This document shows positions 7,610 through 17,457 of a stretch of 64,000 nt of DNA, piece after piece. The DNA is taken from contig NZ_QCXX01000011.1 of NCBI RefSeq assembly GCF_003071065.1, positions 1 to 64,000 on the forward strand, given 5' to 3'. Numbering within the stretch: the first letter of the stretch is position 1; each line of letters begins with the position of its first letter. The notes beneath the pieces are model-generated. The model worked only from the letters and a program-made list of their open reading frames with translations. It searched no databases and was not told the DNA's origin. The position numbers were made by a program, and so were the translations under genes. Origin of the DNA: Sphingobacterium athyrii. Lineage in GTDB: Bacteria > Bacteroidota > Bacteroidia > Sphingobacteriales > Sphingobacteriaceae.

Positions 7610-8920
7610 ATGCAGCGACTATTACGTAATCACTATTTATTCACTTTCTGTTTTTTACTATCGTGCCTACTGCTGATATCCAATACGCTTGTAGCTCAAT
7701 CTGAAAGCGAAATAGATTCTGCTTCATTCTATAAAAAACAACGCGATTCGATTTTGGCAAGCCAATATGATATATCGGACTTAATCGGTCGCATTATTCA
7801 CCCTAAACGCAAAAAGGAACGATCGAGCAAACGTTCTCCGATTACGCTAATGCCTAATATCGCCTATAACCCTACGATCGGTGGACAGATCGGTGTCAAA
7901 GCCGTTGCGGGGAAAATATTGGGGGACCCAAAGACGACAACTATGTCAATTGCGGCAACATCAGCGTCCATCACGACCAAAAACATTATGGTCTTCTACA
8001 TCAGCCATAATGTGTTTACCCCAAACAATAAACTGAATTTTCAAGGAGCTTTCGCTTTGGTCAAAATGGTTGCATTGGATGCGGGTTTGGGTATGACTCC
8101 TTACGGCAAATGGAACAATGAAGAAGAGGAAATACTTGCGAATCCCGAACATAAAAAATATGGTGCCAAATACAATGCCTTTACGTTTAATGAGAAGGTC
8201 TACAAAAAGGTTGCCGATGATTTGTTTCTAGGAGCTGGATTAGCATTCGACCTTCGTCGAAAGATAACAAGCAGTGGTCCTAACGGGAATATTACACCAA
8301 ATACCATTTACACGGAAAAACATGGTTTTGCCCCAGATAGCTATAATTCAAACGGACTGTTGCTAAATATGCAATACACCACCCGAGATAATCCCAACAG
8401 ACCTTATAAGGGAATCTATTCGGATATAGGTCTGCGATGGAATACAACCTTACTGGGCAGTAGCAAAAGTGCCGTCCAACTCACGACTGACTTTCGTAAA
8501 TACTTTAGTGTATCGCAATCCGATCCCGCACATGTGCTTGCATTCTGGTATTGGGGTTCCTATAAGCTGGGGGGTGTCCTCCCTTACTTTGATCTGCCGG
8601 GGACAGGAAGGGATGCCGCTGTAAGAACAGGCCGTGGCTATACAATTGGTTATTTTAAGGGGATATCTTTTGCCTACGCAGAAACGGAATATCGCTTTCC
8701 AATTTTAAAAAACCGTTTTTTGAGTGGTGCAGCATTTTTTAATCTCCAAAGTGCAAGCGATGAATTAGGGACAAAACTTTTTGAAAGATGGCAACCGGGA
8801 GGCGGCGCAGGATTACGCGTCCTGTTTAACAAAGCCACCCGGACAAATCTCTGTTTGGACTACGCCATAGGAAAATATGGATCCCGTGGATTCTTCCTCG
8901 GATTGAATGAAGCGTTTTAA
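7610..8920 (+). CDS. BamA/TamA family (D15-type) outer membrane barrel protein
   Basis: The 436-residue protein has a signal peptide (hydrophobic core about 10-28, cleavage near AQS). A short periplasmic part is followed by a beta-barrel with alternating aromatic strands. The C-terminal part carries D15-like features: the NPNRPYKG segment, a GRGY turn, the FAYAETEYRFPI strand and a barrel-end glycine-rich strand. It lacks the POTRA repeats of full BamA, so it is a short surface-antigen-type barrel rather than the essential assembly factor. The final residues end in Phe, as outer membrane barrels often do. Its function is unknown. Confidence 0.82.
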   Translation: MQRLLRNHYLFTFCFLLSCLLLISNTLVAQSESEIDSASFYKKQRDSILASQYDISDLIGRIIHPKRKKERSSKRSPITLMPNIAYNPTIGGQIGVKAVAGKILGDPKTTTMSIAATSASITTKNIMVFYISHNVFTPNNKLNFQGAFALVKMVALDAGLGMTPYGKWNNEEEEILANPEHKKYGAKYNAFTFNEKVYKKVADDLFLGAGLAFDLRRKITSSGPNGNITPNTIYTEKHGFAPDSYNSNGLLLNMQYTTRDNPNRPYKGIYSDIGLRWNTTLLGSSKSAVQLTTDFRKYFSVSQSDPAHVLAFWYWGSYKLGGVLPYFDLPGTGRDAAVRTGRGYTIGYFKGISFAYAETEYRFPILKNRFLSGAAFFNLQSASDELGTKLFERWQPGGGAGLRVLFNKATRTNLCLDYAIGKYGSRGFFLGLNEAF

Positions 8921-9029
8921 TTTAATGGAAAGCAGCAAGACTTCTTTTCTATAAAATCATTAAATTAGCCGATATTGTAGCTTCGCCTAAAATCCAATAG
9001 GCGGAGTCTCCCATTGAAGATAAATACGC

Positions 9030-9839
9030 ATGAATTTACAGACGATTTTTCTATACTTTTTGCTTTTTGGATTCGCTTCCTGTCAGCAGACAATTCAATC
9101 TAATTCTCAAAATATCCCGACAAAAGATAGTGCGGTCAACAACCAAAATCGGCAGGTGGCTGAAAGCCCCCGTATAGTGAAACCTCTACTTGATACATCC
9201 ACCTATGCCAATCCGCGAACCGAAGAGACGGCTAATCAGCAACGACAACAGCTCGTCAAATTGGCTGATGAGGGGCTCTTTGAAAAATTACATCTAAAGT
9301 TGCTTAAGGACCTTGCCGAAAACCAAAAAAATTATTTCGAAAGCCATACAAACCTCGATTTGCTGGCTCACACAAATGGGGATATCTTTGGCAACAAGGA
9401 AAATGATGTTGCTTATGTCGTTTATGATAAAGAAAAACATCAAATTGAAATCATTCTTTTTGACCAGCAGAGCAAACGGTTTAAAACATTGTATCGAGAT
9501 GTACATGTATCCAATTTATTGCAACAATCCGATTGTTACTATACCAATGGCACAATAGATTATAGCATTGCCGCCGAACTGATCTATCAGGAAGACTATA
9601 TCCGTTCGAGTCAATCAAATTACTTGATCGATGACAAGGCATTCTCCATTGATGATATCTCAAAAAATAACAACATCGATCTGAAAAGGGGATGCCTAAG
9701 CAAAGATTTTTCGAAAAATAGCATGGCTAATACCTTGTGTATACCGACAAGTTCAGTATATGCGAATTATCAATGCCTAAAATACAATAAGACCAAAGAG
9801 ATTTTTGAAATTTACTTTAGCCAAGAATTTGCGGACTAG
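9030..9839 (+). CDS. Putative lipoprotein of unknown function
   Basis: The 269-residue protein has a lipoprotein signal, with a hydrophobic stretch and the lipobox FASC (lipidated Cys18). A Gln/Asn-rich linker follows. The rest is hydrophilic and mixed alpha/beta, with no motif I recognise. The TonB-dependent receptor gene starts 18 bp downstream, so the two are probably co-transcribed and the lipoprotein may assist the receptor. It is not a SusD homologue: length and helix pattern do not fit. Confidence 0.7.
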   Translation: MNLQTIFLYFLLFGFASCQQTIQSNSQNIPTKDSAVNNQNRQVAESPRIVKPLLDTSTYANPRTEETANQQRQQLVKLADEGLFEKLHLKLLKDLAENQKNYFESHTNLDLLAHTNGDIFGNKENDVAYVVYDKEKHQIEIILFDQQSKRFKTLYRDVHVSNLLQQSDCYYTNGTIDYSIAAELIYQEDYIRSSQSNYLIDDKAFSIDDISKNNNIDLKRGCLSKDFSKNSMANTLCIPTSSVYANYQCLKYNKTKEIFEIYFSQEFAD

Positions 9840-9857
9840 CCGATCGAACCATTAGCC

Positions 9858-11927
9858 ATGAAAAGAAATTACGTACTCGCCGCCCTTTGTCTATGTGGCA
9901 AATTATATGCACAGACTACTGACAGCACCAACAATAGGCTTGAACAAGTGGAGATTAAAGCTTATTTTACTAAACAGCCTTTATTAAAACTTACCTCATC
10001 GGCGGCTGTGTTAAGCCAACAACGGTTACAATCACAGCAATCGCCGGCGCTTGTCTCCGTTATGAATACGGTGCCCGGATTACGTATGGAAGAGCGTTCT
10101 CCGGGGAGTTACCGACTGGCACTGCGTGGCAGCATGCTGCGTTCTCCGTTCGGTGTACGTAATGTAAAGATCTATCTGGATGACTTTCCGCTCACAGATG
10201 CAGGTGGAAACACTTATTTAAACCTGGTCGACCCTTACACGATAGACCAGATCAATGTTTTGAAAGGTCCTGATGGTTCCATTTATGGTGCAAACTCCGG
10301 TGGTGTAATTTCACTTTACAGCAAAGGTTATAATACCCTGACCGAGCCCGAAGTCAACCTACAGCTAACAGGAGGTTCGTATGGGTTATTTCAACAGCAG
10401 CTCAATGCCATGCTGCCCATAAAGCAGAAACAACAGCTGGCCATCAATCAAAGTTGGACGCGTAGTGACGGGTATCGACAGCATTCATCTTTGAATAAGA
10501 AGAACATCCAGCTAAACTACAATTGGCAATATGCCAAACATGCTGAACTAAAATTTACAGGGTTTTACACTGATCTGGGCTATCAGACTCCCGGCGGCCT
10601 GACTATTGCACAAATGGATGACGATCGACGGCAGTCCCGCCCCAAAGCTGGGCCCAACCCAAGTGCGGCTGAACAAAAAGCAGCAATCTACGATAAAACA
10701 TTTTTCGGAGGTCTGAGCAACCAAACGAATATCAGTTCCAATTTAACCTTATTTGCCAGTGTTTTCGGTTCATCCAACCAAATTAAAAATCCTTTTATCA
10801 CAAATTATGAAAAAAGGGATGAGAAAAATCTGGGGACGCGACTATATCTATCCTATGTCGACCGGGTCAGCAAAAACTTAAAGTATGAACTGCAATTTGG
10901 TTTAGAAGCACAAAAAGGCTGGTACGATATTGACAATTATGATAATAACCAGGGGAATATAGGTAATCCGCAAGCGAAAGATAAATTGGAAAACAGCCAG
11001 CAATCATATTTTGCACGCACACAGTTATCTTGGCTGGAACGCCTTCAGGTCGAATTATCTGTCGGACTCAATGAGAACAAAATCGCTTATCAACAGCGCT
11101 ATCCTGTAGCCCAGGCGGATAAAGCACACATCGATTTCGGGAATACCTGGATGCCACGGGCAGCTGTTTCCTACCAGGCTACAGCAACTTTCGCCCTTCG
11201 GGCCTCGATCTCAAAAGGATTTTCTGCGCCGACAATTGCTGAAGTACGCTCATCCGACAATATAATTAATAACGAACTCAAGCCGGAGACCGGCACCAAC
11301 CATGAATTTGGTGTTCGATGGCATTTGTGGAACCGTCGAGTTATTTTTGATGCCTCAGTGTACAGCTATCAAATGAATGATGCCATTATTCGACAAGTAC
11401 GTGAAACGGGAGCAGAATATTTTCAGAATGCAGGAAAGATAGACCAAAAGGGAATCGAAGCCTCTATATTGACCTACTTGATGACTCCAAAATCTTCGGG
11501 GATTATCCGTAGTTTACAGGTGGGGAGCAATTTCTCGCTAAATCATTATGCTTTCAAAAATTATAAGGTAGGAGACAAAGATTATAGTGGCAACAAACTA
11601 ACAGCGGTACCGAAAACAGTTTGGGTCAATACCTTAAATGCCCTTTTTCCCTACCAAATTCGATTGGATCTTCTTTCGAATTTAACCGCCGCAATACCAT
11701 TGGATGATGCCAATACAGTCTATGCCAACCGCTATCATCTTTTACAGGGCAAAATATCGTGGAGTAAAGCGATAGGTCAAGGATATCAGCTCAATCTCTT
11801 CGTCGGTGCCGACAATTTGTTGAACCAAAAATATAGTCTCGGCAATGACATCAATGCTTTTGGTGGCCGATATTTCAATCCTGCTCCCCTGCGAAATTAT
11901 TATGGCGGTATGAGTTTTCATTTTTAA
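9858..11927 (+). CDS. TonB-dependent outer membrane receptor
   Basis: The 689-residue protein has a signal peptide (about 1-18), a plug domain (about 30-155, with MNTVPGLRMEER, RGSMLRSPFGVRNVKIYLD and the LKGPDGSIYGANSGGV plug motif) and a barrel. The barrel includes the late family segment RASISKGFSAPTIAEVR and ends in the strand YYGGMSFHF. It takes up a ligand powered by TonB. There is no N-terminal carboxypeptidase-like domain, so it belongs to the siderophore/metal-receptor type rather than the SusC type. It shares a probable operon with the upstream lipoprotein gene. The ligand is unknown. Confidence 0.93.
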   Translation: MKRNYVLAALCLCGKLYAQTTDSTNNRLEQVEIKAYFTKQPLLKLTSSAAVLSQQRLQSQQSPALVSVMNTVPGLRMEERSPGSYRLALRGSMLRSPFGVRNVKIYLDDFPLTDAGGNTYLNLVDPYTIDQINVLKGPDGSIYGANSGGVISLYSKGYNTLTEPEVNLQLTGGSYGLFQQQLNAMLPIKQKQQLAINQSWTRSDGYRQHSSLNKKNIQLNYNWQYAKHAELKFTGFYTDLGYQTPGGLTIAQMDDDRRQSRPKAGPNPSAAEQKAAIYDKTFFGGLSNQTNISSNLTLFASVFGSSNQIKNPFITNYEKRDEKNLGTRLYLSYVDRVSKNLKYELQFGLEAQKGWYDIDNYDNNQGNIGNPQAKDKLENSQQSYFARTQLSWLERLQVELSVGLNENKIAYQQRYPVAQADKAHIDFGNTWMPRAAVSYQATATFALRASISKGFSAPTIAEVRSSDNIINNELKPETGTNHEFGVRWHLWNRRVIFDASVYSYQMNDAIIRQVRETGAEYFQNAGKIDQKGIEASILTYLMTPKSSGIIRSLQVGSNFSLNHYAFKNYKVGDKDYSGNKLTAVPKTVWVNTLNALFPYQIRLDLLSNLTAAIPLDDANTVYANRYHLLQGKISWSKAIGQGYQLNLFVGADNLLNQKYSLGNDINAFGGRYFNPAPLRNYYGGMSFHF

Positions 11928-11938
11928 TCCCCTGATAT

Positions 11939-14900
11939 ATGGAGTTCCATCAATATACGTTGACAACAATAGATTTCGGTTCAGTAAGCCGTTATTCTTA
12001 TTTTTCTTGGATGGATAGTGCCCTGGCAAATATTCAAATCAATGTCGTGGAGATGGAATTCAATCAGGCGACCTTTCAGGTCCTCGAAAATTACAGGGAT
12101 TTCCGGGTGATGGTTATCTACAGATCACCTGTAACTTCGCTTTTCTGCAATTGTGGGGAGACAGGTTTCTGTAGTCACCAGAAAGCGACATTGACAAGGC
12201 TATTCGGACAAGAAAACTGGTTGTCTTTTTTTGACTTTAACCGGTATCGAAATCTTTTAAAAAAGATTGCTGTACAATATGGTTTAGAACATGAGCCCTT
12301 ATTGGAAAACTATTTTTCAGCACATATTAAAGATGCAGCGCTGCAATTTGTTCTCAAAGATAAACACCTGACATCCATAGACGATTTTGATCTCCTGGAA
12401 CCACAAACAAGACCCACTAAAATTCACGGTGAACAACTGCATAGCTTCATTGTACTGACACGTAATCGCTATTATAAACAATTACAGGTCCTGTTATGTC
12501 AGGCACCCCTGTCAAAATCGGGCACGCCGAAAAACCCCATTTCCACAGTGGAGAGCCAATCACGGATCTGGCAAACAGACTCCATTGACGAAACCCAGTT
12601 TTTTGCGGCGATCAGCCAATTGGCTCAACCCCTACAACAGACAGATACACCCATTGGCCGAAGTCTGCGGGCCATTGCCAAGAATCCTTTGGCCCTGGAT
12701 TTTTTCCTTCATGATTATGAAAAAGCAGAAAATATAACGGCCACTTCCTTATCTCCGATTCAAATCGGTCTCAGCAAAGGCGAAATCAAACTGCTGATCG
12801 AACAGCGCGGTTCCTTTTATTGCATTAAAGGAGAATTATCCATTCATGGCATTACCTACGAACTACAGGATCTGACTATTCTTTTTGATCATTTTATCGC
12901 CATAAAAAAGTACCTATATCTTGTTGAGAATAAGCTTCATCTCAAACTGATTCGTTTGTTCGGAAACAAAGGAAATGAGCTGCGTATACACCGGAATAAG
13001 TTTAAAGAATTTAACGAATTATTCCTGGCCCCTCTGGCCAATTCGGTTGCGTTAAATTTTAAGGATATCCCCAAGGCGAATAAACCGCAACTGAAAGAAA
13101 ACCTCTACTATCAGGATATGCAAGCACTTATCTTCCTGGAGGAATCGGAAGATTTTGTAAATATCATTCCTGTCATGCGTTACGGTGATGTTGAGGTTCC
13201 GATCCTGAGTAAAAGAAATATATTTGGAACAGATGCGAAAGGATCCCAATTTTTGGTAGAGCGGAAAAAAGAGGCTGAAACAAAAGTCATCTCACTGCTG
13301 CTCAAGCAGCATACTTATTTTCAGGAGCAATTGGAAGATGATAGTTTTCAACACCTTTATTTACACCGTAAATATTTTCTCGATAAAAACTGGTTTTTAA
13401 ATGCATTTGAAGAGTGGCACCAACACGGAGTCCAAATCATTGGATTCAATACCATACGAGGCAATAAACTGAGCAGGTTCAAAGGCAAAATACAGATCGA
13501 GGTATTAAGTGGACAAAATTGGTTTAATGCCAATATTCAAGTCAAATTTGGTCCCAAAAGTGTCTCGCTTAAGAAACTGGAAAAAGCAGTCCGCAACCGT
13601 TCCCAATTTATTCCCCTGGACGATGGCACACTTGGTGTCTTACCTCAGGAATGGCTGGAAAAATTTGAGGCCTATTTTAATGCTGCGGAAGTCATAGAAG
13701 ACGAACTTCTTCAGATTCCCAAATTCAAGTTTAATGAAATCGACCAGCTCTTTTCCAACGAAGAGATCGATCATGCCGTATCCGTCGAGATCGACTATTT
13801 AAGAAATCAGCTCTCCACATTAGCAAGCTACCCGCCGGTGCAATTACCCGACATTTTTGTCGGCGATTTGCGTCACTATCAGCAGCAAGGGGTACAATGG
13901 CTCAACTTCTTGGACAAATTAAATTTTGGTGCCTGCCTGGCGGATGACATGGGGCTGGGAAAGACAGTTCAAATCCTGGCCTTTCTAGCCTCTCAAAAAG
14001 CAAAAGGCATAACGACACCAACATTGCTGGTTCTCCCTACGACGCTGATTTTTAACTGGAAGCGCGAAATTGAGCAATTCTTACCTTCTTTTAATACACT
14101 CGTCCTAGAGGGGCCAAACCGACGCGACATAAGCGAGCAGTTTGAAGAACTGGATATCGTGCTTATTTCTTACCATAATCTACTGACCGACATCAATAGG
14201 TTAAAGAAACTGACCTTCAATTATGTTATACTCGATGAGTCTCAATATATAAAAAATCCGGATTCACAGCGGTACAAAGCAGTAAATTTACTGCGCGCTC
14301 GAAATCGTATCATACTAACAGGAACACCTATTGAGAATAATACCATGGATTTGTTTGCGCAGCTTTCTTTTGCCATTCCGGGTTTATTGGGAAATAAAAA
14401 GTACTTTAAAGACGTCTATACGACGCCAATTGATGCTTTTCACGACCGCAAAAGAAAGAAGATGCTAAAGGAAAAAATAAAACCCTTTATCCTTCGAAGA
14501 ACAAAACGGGATGTATTGGATGATCTTCCCGCAAAAAATGAATTGGTACTCTATTGTGAAATGAAAACCGCACAGCGACGGATATATGATCTCTATGAAA
14601 AAGAATTTCGGGAGTTTATCTCTGCTAAAGATGGGGATGAAATCAAGAAAAGTCCGATGCACGTCCTGAAAGGTCTGACCAAATTACGACAGATCTGCAA
14701 TTCCAGTAAATTGCTCGAGAGCGAAGATTTAACGTCTGCCGAAGATTCAGCAAAGATTGAAATGCTGATCGAGCAAATCCAGCATAAAAAAGATCAGCAC
14801 AAAATCATCGTGTTCTCGCAGTTTGTCAGCATGTTGCATCTGATTAAAGAAGCGTTGGATAAAAATGGCATACCGTCGCTCACCCTCACCGGTCAATCGC

Positions 14901-15253
14901 GAAACCGGGGACAGCTTGTCAGTGATTTCCAATCGAATGAAGATAGCCGGGTTTTTCTGATTAGCCTGAAGGCCGGAGGAACAGGACTTAATCTCACTGC
15001 CGCAGATGTGGTTTATCTCGTTGATCCCTGGTGGAATCCGGCTGTGGAACAACAGGCGATTGATCGTATCTACCGTATTGGCCAACAAAAGAATGTCACC
15101 GCAGTGCGTCTGATCAGTCCAAATACCGTTGAGGATAAAATTCAGGCACTTCAGCAGCATAAAAAGGAAATCAGTAGCACTATTCTTGAAGATGGAGGAA
15201 GCTTAGATGCTTTTTACCTTGATAAGGATTATTTACTTAAGATTTTACGGTAG
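11939..15253 (+). CDS. SNF2 family DEAD/DEAH-type helicase with SWIM zinc finger
   Basis: The 1104-residue protein has a SWIM-like zinc motif near residue 69 (CNC-x5-CSH) and a long middle region. The Swi2/Snf2 ATPase follows (about 640-1090). Walker A is DDMGLGKT (about 667), motif II is DESQ (about 765), motif III is LTGTPIENN, and motifs V-VI include SLKAGGTGLNLT and AIDRIYRIGQ. Bacterial relatives (RapA/HepA-like) translocate on DNA and remodel protein-DNA complexes. The ATG at 11939 is 11 bp after the receptor gene, so transcription may be continuous although the functions look unrelated. Confidence 0.93.
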   Translation: MEFHQYTLTTIDFGSVSRYSYFSWMDSALANIQINVVEMEFNQATFQVLENYRDFRVMVIYRSPVTSLFCNCGETGFCSHQKATLTRLFGQENWLSFFDFNRYRNLLKKIAVQYGLEHEPLLENYFSAHIKDAALQFVLKDKHLTSIDDFDLLEPQTRPTKIHGEQLHSFIVLTRNRYYKQLQVLLCQAPLSKSGTPKNPISTVESQSRIWQTDSIDETQFFAAISQLAQPLQQTDTPIGRSLRAIAKNPLALDFFLHDYEKAENITATSLSPIQIGLSKGEIKLLIEQRGSFYCIKGELSIHGITYELQDLTILFDHFIAIKKYLYLVENKLHLKLIRLFGNKGNELRIHRNKFKEFNELFLAPLANSVALNFKDIPKANKPQLKENLYYQDMQALIFLEESEDFVNIIPVMRYGDVEVPILSKRNIFGTDAKGSQFLVERKKEAETKVISLLLKQHTYFQEQLEDDSFQHLYLHRKYFLDKNWFLNAFEEWHQHGVQIIGFNTIRGNKLSRFKGKIQIEVLSGQNWFNANIQVKFGPKSVSLKKLEKAVRNRSQFIPLDDGTLGVLPQEWLEKFEAYFNAAEVIEDELLQIPKFKFNEIDQLFSNEEIDHAVSVEIDYLRNQLSTLASYPPVQLPDIFVGDLRHYQQQGVQWLNFLDKLNFGACLADDMGLGKTVQILAFLASQKAKGITTPTLLVLPTTLIFNWKREIEQFLPSFNTLVLEGPNRRDISEQFEELDIVLISYHNLLTDINRLKKLTFNYVILDESQYIKNPDSQRYKAVNLLRARNRIILTGTPIENNTMDLFAQLSFAIPGLLGNKKYFKDVYTTPIDAFHDRKRKKMLKEKIKPFILRRTKRDVLDDLPAKNELVLYCEMKTAQRRIYDLYEKEFREFISAKDGDEIKKSPMHVLKGLTKLRQICNSSKLLESEDLTSAEDSAKIEMLIEQIQHKKDQHKIIVFSQFVSMLHLIKEALDKNGIPSLTLTGQSRNRGQLVSDFQSNEDSRVFLISLKAGGTGLNLTAADVVYLVDPWWNPAVEQQAIDRIYRIGQQKNVTAVRLISPNTVEDKIQALQQHKKEISSTILEDGGSLDAFYLDKDYLLKILR

Positions 15254-15291
15254 GATTTATTGCCTTACAGCTTTTTAATTTAGTTATTCAG

Positions 15292-15750
15292 TTATCTGAT
15301 AATTTGCTTTCTATATTTCGAGTCAATTATATATTTTACTCCTTTAGCATCTATAAAAACAGGCTTACCCTCATATCGTTCATCGGTCTGTTTGTCCAAA
15401 GCAACGCGGTATAATGCACCTGAACGCGAAGAAGAATACCTGATATCTCCTTGATGTCTACTACGGGCAACAACCACATTAGAAAGATCAACAGACGCCG
15501 CATCTACTTTATCCATCGTTTGCTCCTTTGCGACAGCCTTTTTACCTTTATCAGCCGTTCGTTCCAAACTAACGACATTAGATTGCATGTTTACAGGAAA
15601 AAAAGGATCTATCCAACGATTTACAATAGGGAAATTTTCATCCCAATTATTTAAGGAAGTAAGCTGCTGACCATTTACTCTACTTGCGAATACAAAAATT
15701 GGCAGTAAAAATAAGCAGCGTCTAAAGAATATCAATTCAACTCTCAGCAT
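15292..15750 (-). CDS. Small secreted protein of unknown function
   Basis: From the ATG at 15750 the protein is 152 residues, starting with a basic stretch and a hydrophobic signal core, with probable cleavage after VNG-Q. The frame opens 16 codons earlier, but that longer start would bury the signal sequence. The mature part is hydrophilic and basic near the end, with a segment (KPVFIDAKGVKYIIDSKYRK) resembling the short C-terminal repeats of small exported Bacteroidota proteins. No family recognised. It converges with the SNF2 gene. Confidence 0.55.
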   Translation of the reverse strand: MLRVELIFFRRCLFLLPIFVFASRVNGQQLTSLNNWDENFPIVNRWIDPFFPVNMQSNVVSLERTADKGKKAVAKEQTMDKVDAASVDLSNVVVARSRHQGDIRYSSSRSGALYRVALDKQTDERYEGKPVFIDAKGVKYIIDSKYRKQIIR

Positions 15751-15848
15751 ATCTTTTTTACTTATGCCTAAAACACTTCCAAATAAAATGCCACACACCT
15801 ATTCCCGTCATATCTTTAACATATTTTTAACGATCAGCGTATATTAGT

Positions 15849-15879
15849 TTGATATTTAACTGTTTTATATTTAACTTTG
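15849..15879 (+). promoter_or_regulatory. Promoter of the marR-emrA-emrB operon
   Basis: TTG (15849-15851), 20 bp, then TAACTTTG (15872-15879) fits the consensus. The ATG at 15884 follows only 4 bp later, so the mRNA may have almost no leader. Two ATATTTAAC direct repeats within the promoter are possible operators for the MarR protein. Confidence 0.6.
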
Positions 15880-15883
15880 TTTC

Positions 15884-16330
15884 ATGAAAAATGAATCGCC
15901 CAATCCGGTAAAACCCCTAGTGGATGCTATCATCTCGTTAAGAACGAGCTTAAAACAATATTATATCCAGAAAATCAAGGAGCAACAATTGGATATCACC
16001 TATGAGATGTTGCAGGTATTGGCGACCCTTTGGAAAAAGGAACGCATGAATCAACAGGATATCGCTGTTGCGATACAGAAAAACAAAGCGAGTGTCACTC
16101 CGCTGATAGACAATCTTTGCAAACGTGACCTTGTAAAGCGTGTGAGTGATCCTAATGACCGTAGGAACAACTTAATTGAACTCACCTCAAAAGGCGATGC
16201 GTACAGGGAATTATTGAATCCTGTACAACAAGATCTTTATCAGGTGATCCTAAAGGAAATCACGCCGCAAAAAGTATCGGAGATCACTGAGCTTTTGGAA
16301 AAATTGAATCTGATCATTGATAAACAGTAA
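15884..16330 (+). CDS. MarR family transcriptional regulator
   Basis: A 148-residue winged-helix regulator. The recognition region MNQQDIAVAIQKNKASVTPLID (about 50-71) and the wing with DPNDRRNN (about 89-96) are typical of MarR proteins. It heads a three-gene operon with a membrane-fusion protein and an MFS exporter, the EmrRAB arrangement. It therefore probably represses the pump until a toxic compound binds. The start codon lies 4 bp after the -7 element, which suggests leaderless translation. No alternative in-frame ATG occurs before the DNA-binding domain. Confidence 0.9.
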   Translation: MKNESPNPVKPLVDAIISLRTSLKQYYIQKIKEQQLDITYEMLQVLATLWKKERMNQQDIAVAIQKNKASVTPLIDNLCKRDLVKRVSDPNDRRNNLIELTSKGDAYRELLNPVQQDLYQVILKEITPQKVSEITELLEKLNLIIDKQ

Positions 16331-16393
16331 AAAATAAATATGATGTACGAAAAGTAATACTTTTCCGTACAGGACGAATAGTAAAAACGAGCC

Positions 16394-17455
16394 ATGAATA
16401 GTTCAACATTAAGTGAGAAAGAAGTTAAACGAAGAAGAAGAATATGGGCGATCAATAGTGTATCAGCGTTAGTTATTGTCGTAACGATTGTATGGGGGAT
16501 TATGGTTTTCTTTCACATCAATGAATCTGTTTATACGGATGACGCACAAGTAGATGCCCATATTACACCGATCAATTCAAGAATCAGCGGCTATATTAAG
16601 GATATACGTTTTGATGAACACCAAAAAGTACATAAAGGCGACACACTTGTGATTATAGACGATTCAGAATATCGCATCTTACTACAGAATGCCGAAGCCA
16701 GCTTAGCGGATGCAAAAGCCAACAAGACCATAGCACAATCGGGAATCGCCATTGCCAATACTGGTACGGCCATCGCCAATGCCAATATTGAGGAAATGAA
16801 GGCCAGGCTGGACAATATGGAAGCCAATTACAACAGGTACGCGAGTCTGGTAAAAGACGAGGCAGTGACCCGTTACCAATTTGACCAGGTAAAATCGGAG
16901 TATGAAGCCATGTCGGCCAAATACAAAGCATTGCTTGCACAGCAACAAACGTCCAAACTCAACAGCCATGAATCCGTACAAAAAGTATCCGTCAACAATG
17001 CTTCATTGCTTAAGGCCGAATCTGCGATAGACTTAGCCAAACTGAATTTATCCTATACCGTAATAACTGCTCCTTATGATGGGGTATTGGGCAGACGGAA
17101 TATCGAAGAGGGACAGTTGGTGCAAAATGGCACACCACTAGTCAACATCGTCCGTGATGAACAGAAATGGGTAACGGCAAACTACACCGAAAGCCAAATG
17201 AAAAACATTACAATGGATAAAAAAGTCAACATAGAAATTGATGCGTTGCCGGGAAAAACCTTTGAAGGTAAAGTAGTCGCAATATCTGAGGCAACTGGAT
17301 CCAAGTATTCGGCTGTTCCTGTCGACAACGCTACGGGAAACTTTGTAAAAGTACAGCAACGGATACCCGTCCGTATCAATTTCACGGCATCCAACTCCAG
17401 ACGGGATATGGATCTTCTCCGCGTGGGCATGAATGCTATTATACGTATAAAGTAA
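16394..17455 (+). CDS. emrA: HlyD/EmrA-type membrane fusion protein
   Basis: The 353-residue protein has a single N-terminal membrane segment (about 18-40), the first lipoyl half (VYTDDAQVDAHITPI, about 52-66), a long alpha-helical coiled-coil hairpin (about 100-195) and the second lipoyl/beta-barrel part (TVITAPYDGVLGR, about 219-231). It bridges the inner membrane exporter and the outer membrane. It is followed after 2 bp by the MFS permease gene. A TolC-like partner is not encoded here. Confidence 0.93.
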   Translation: MNSSTLSEKEVKRRRRIWAINSVSALVIVVTIVWGIMVFFHINESVYTDDAQVDAHITPINSRISGYIKDIRFDEHQKVHKGDTLVIIDDSEYRILLQNAEASLADAKANKTIAQSGIAIANTGTAIANANIEEMKARLDNMEANYNRYASLVKDEAVTRYQFDQVKSEYEAMSAKYKALLAQQQTSKLNSHESVQKVSVNNASLLKAESAIDLAKLNLSYTVITAPYDGVLGRRNIEEGQLVQNGTPLVNIVRDEQKWVTANYTESQMKNITMDKKVNIEIDALPGKTFEGKVVAISEATGSKYSAVPVDNATGNFVKVQQRIPVRINFTASNSRRDMDLLRVGMNAIIRIK

Positions 17456-17457
17456 TC

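Noticed and set aside
11939..15253. SNF2 gene as part of a phage-defence island
   Set aside because: No nuclease, methyltransferase or other defence partner is adjacent. The neighbours are a TonB receptor and a small secreted protein.
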